Under the pieces are notes generated by a model. That model worked only from the letters and a program-made list of their open reading frames with translations. It had not been told where the DNA came from and did no database searches. A program made the translations under genes and the position numbers. Shown piece by piece: positions 63,268 to 64,000 of a DNA stretch of 64,000 nt. Every line of letters begins with the position of its first letter. Positions within the stretch are counted from its first letter, which is position 1. The DNA lies in assembly GCA_037447655.1 (NCBI GenBank), contig JBBHKE010000485.1, forward strand, positions 100,001 to 164,000, written 5' to 3'. Source of the DNA: Zygnema cylindricum (Eukaryota > Streptophyta > Zygnematophyceae > Zygnematales > Zygnemataceae).

Positions 63268-64000
63268 AAGTGAAAGGATATCGCAACGTCAAGACGAGAA
63301 CATGAGACTGCGACAGCAACGACGAGAGCGACGACACAAACGAAAATTAACGTATTCTTTCGAAACTGCATACGGCGTTGTCAATGCGGACACAAAGACA
63401 TAAAACGACAGCCTAAATCGAAACACGCAACAAAAGTTAACATCGAATTTTTTTTTTATGAAAACGACAAAATTCAACAAATCGCAACAAGTGTAAACAT
63501 CCGTATTTTTTCGGTAATCGTTTTAGATTATGAAGTATATGGTGCGTCAAAAAGTCAACCAGGGGTCGACGCGTAAAATCGAATTACGGTTCGTCACACG
63601 AATCTCGCCGACAATGATTTATTCTTTCATAACACGTGAGTATGTAATGGCCATACAAATTAGACGTCACGCCAAATTTTCGTGATACCAATGTCGCCCC
63701 TATAACGAACAGTATCGTACTTTTAATTTTGGTTTGAAGTTTGGATTCCCAAACGCAACAGTCACATCGGCTAGTGCTATAGTGTCACAATATGCCACGT
63801 TGTCGTGTTTCTCAAAATCCATACAATTCCGTGCTGAACCATAATTTCAATGATGATGTCACGTAAGATGTTCGTACATAATAGGTACAGTACTATTGCA
63901 TTATACATGGTACTATACAAAAACGAGAGGCCCTTGGCAACTAAAGGGCAAAGCATCGTGTCACGCGCGACTATTATAAATGTCATGGGTGAAGTGTTCT
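63268..64000. other. Right-edge intergenic DNA, no gene recognised
   Basis: Short open frames only. A word CGACAACGACGAGAGCGACGAC-like run lies near 63310-63340. No element ends were recognised. Confidence 0.4.

Noticed and set aside
1-64000. CRISPR arrays, rRNA genes, bacterial operons
   Set aside because: No regularly spaced repeats with unique spacers, no rRNA-like stretches, and all supported genes have eukaryotic introns or retroelement structure.

Overview
The window looks like gene-poor nuclear DNA of a plant-lineage eukaryote. The evidence is plant-type LRR receptor-kinase exons with GT..AG introns, Ty1/copia elements whose primer-binding sites match plant initiator tRNA-Met, and hAT- and TA-flanked miniature transposons. 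Species cannot be read from it; I make no claim beyond Viridiplantae/streptophyte. There is a 10-N assembly gap at 5721-5730. No bacterial operons, CRISPR arrays, rRNA genes or convincing intact tRNA genes were seen.

Layout. 1-3002: 5' half of a minus-strand copia element (A), nested in an older minus-strand copia wreck (B, 3003-4768). 4769-12000: non-coding, with dispersed repeats and a deleted plus-strand copia copy (F, 7797-9329). 12300-16055: two tandem minus-strand receptor-kinase pseudogenes (K2, K1). 16100-21790: minisatellite, CT-rich tracts, a TA-flanked MITE abutting a hAT-like element, and a duplicated promoter-like segment. 21792-24598: plus-strand LRR ectodomain gene (L1). 24771-30814: a nearly intact minus-strand copia element (C). 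31193-35839 and 41607-44278: two paralogous minus-strand LRR ectodomain genes (L2, L3) in duplicated blocks of about 6 kb; 39035-39881 between them is a copia fragment flanked by a 113-bp direct repeat. 44439-46300: two TA-flanked DNA elements placed end to end in the L3 upstream region. 50122-53897: a complete but internally deleted plus-strand copia element (E) inserted in a degraded OTU-protease sequence. 54627-55477: hAT-like element. 56230-62661: minus-strand copia element (D) with 1042-bp LTRs, inserted in an older inverted-repeat element (H).

Most of the window is shaped by elements rather than host genes. A, D, E and the 39-kb fragment form one copia lineage. Where the junction is present, it is primed at a site complementary to the anticodon region of initiator tRNA-Met (half-tRNA priming, as in Drosophila copia). 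Its LTRs carry an antisense tRNA-like segment with A and B boxes, and in A, D and the 39-kb fragment a neighbouring hairpin whose arms differ in sequence but still pair. Element C is a different lineage: it has the ordinary 3'-end tRNA-Met site and a single in-frame UAG before reverse transcriptase in the leaky context UAG-CAA-UUA. Host content is one receptor family: LRR ectodomains built from 72-bp single-repeat exons (L1-L3) and separate kinase ends (K1, K2). No complete receptor kinase is present.
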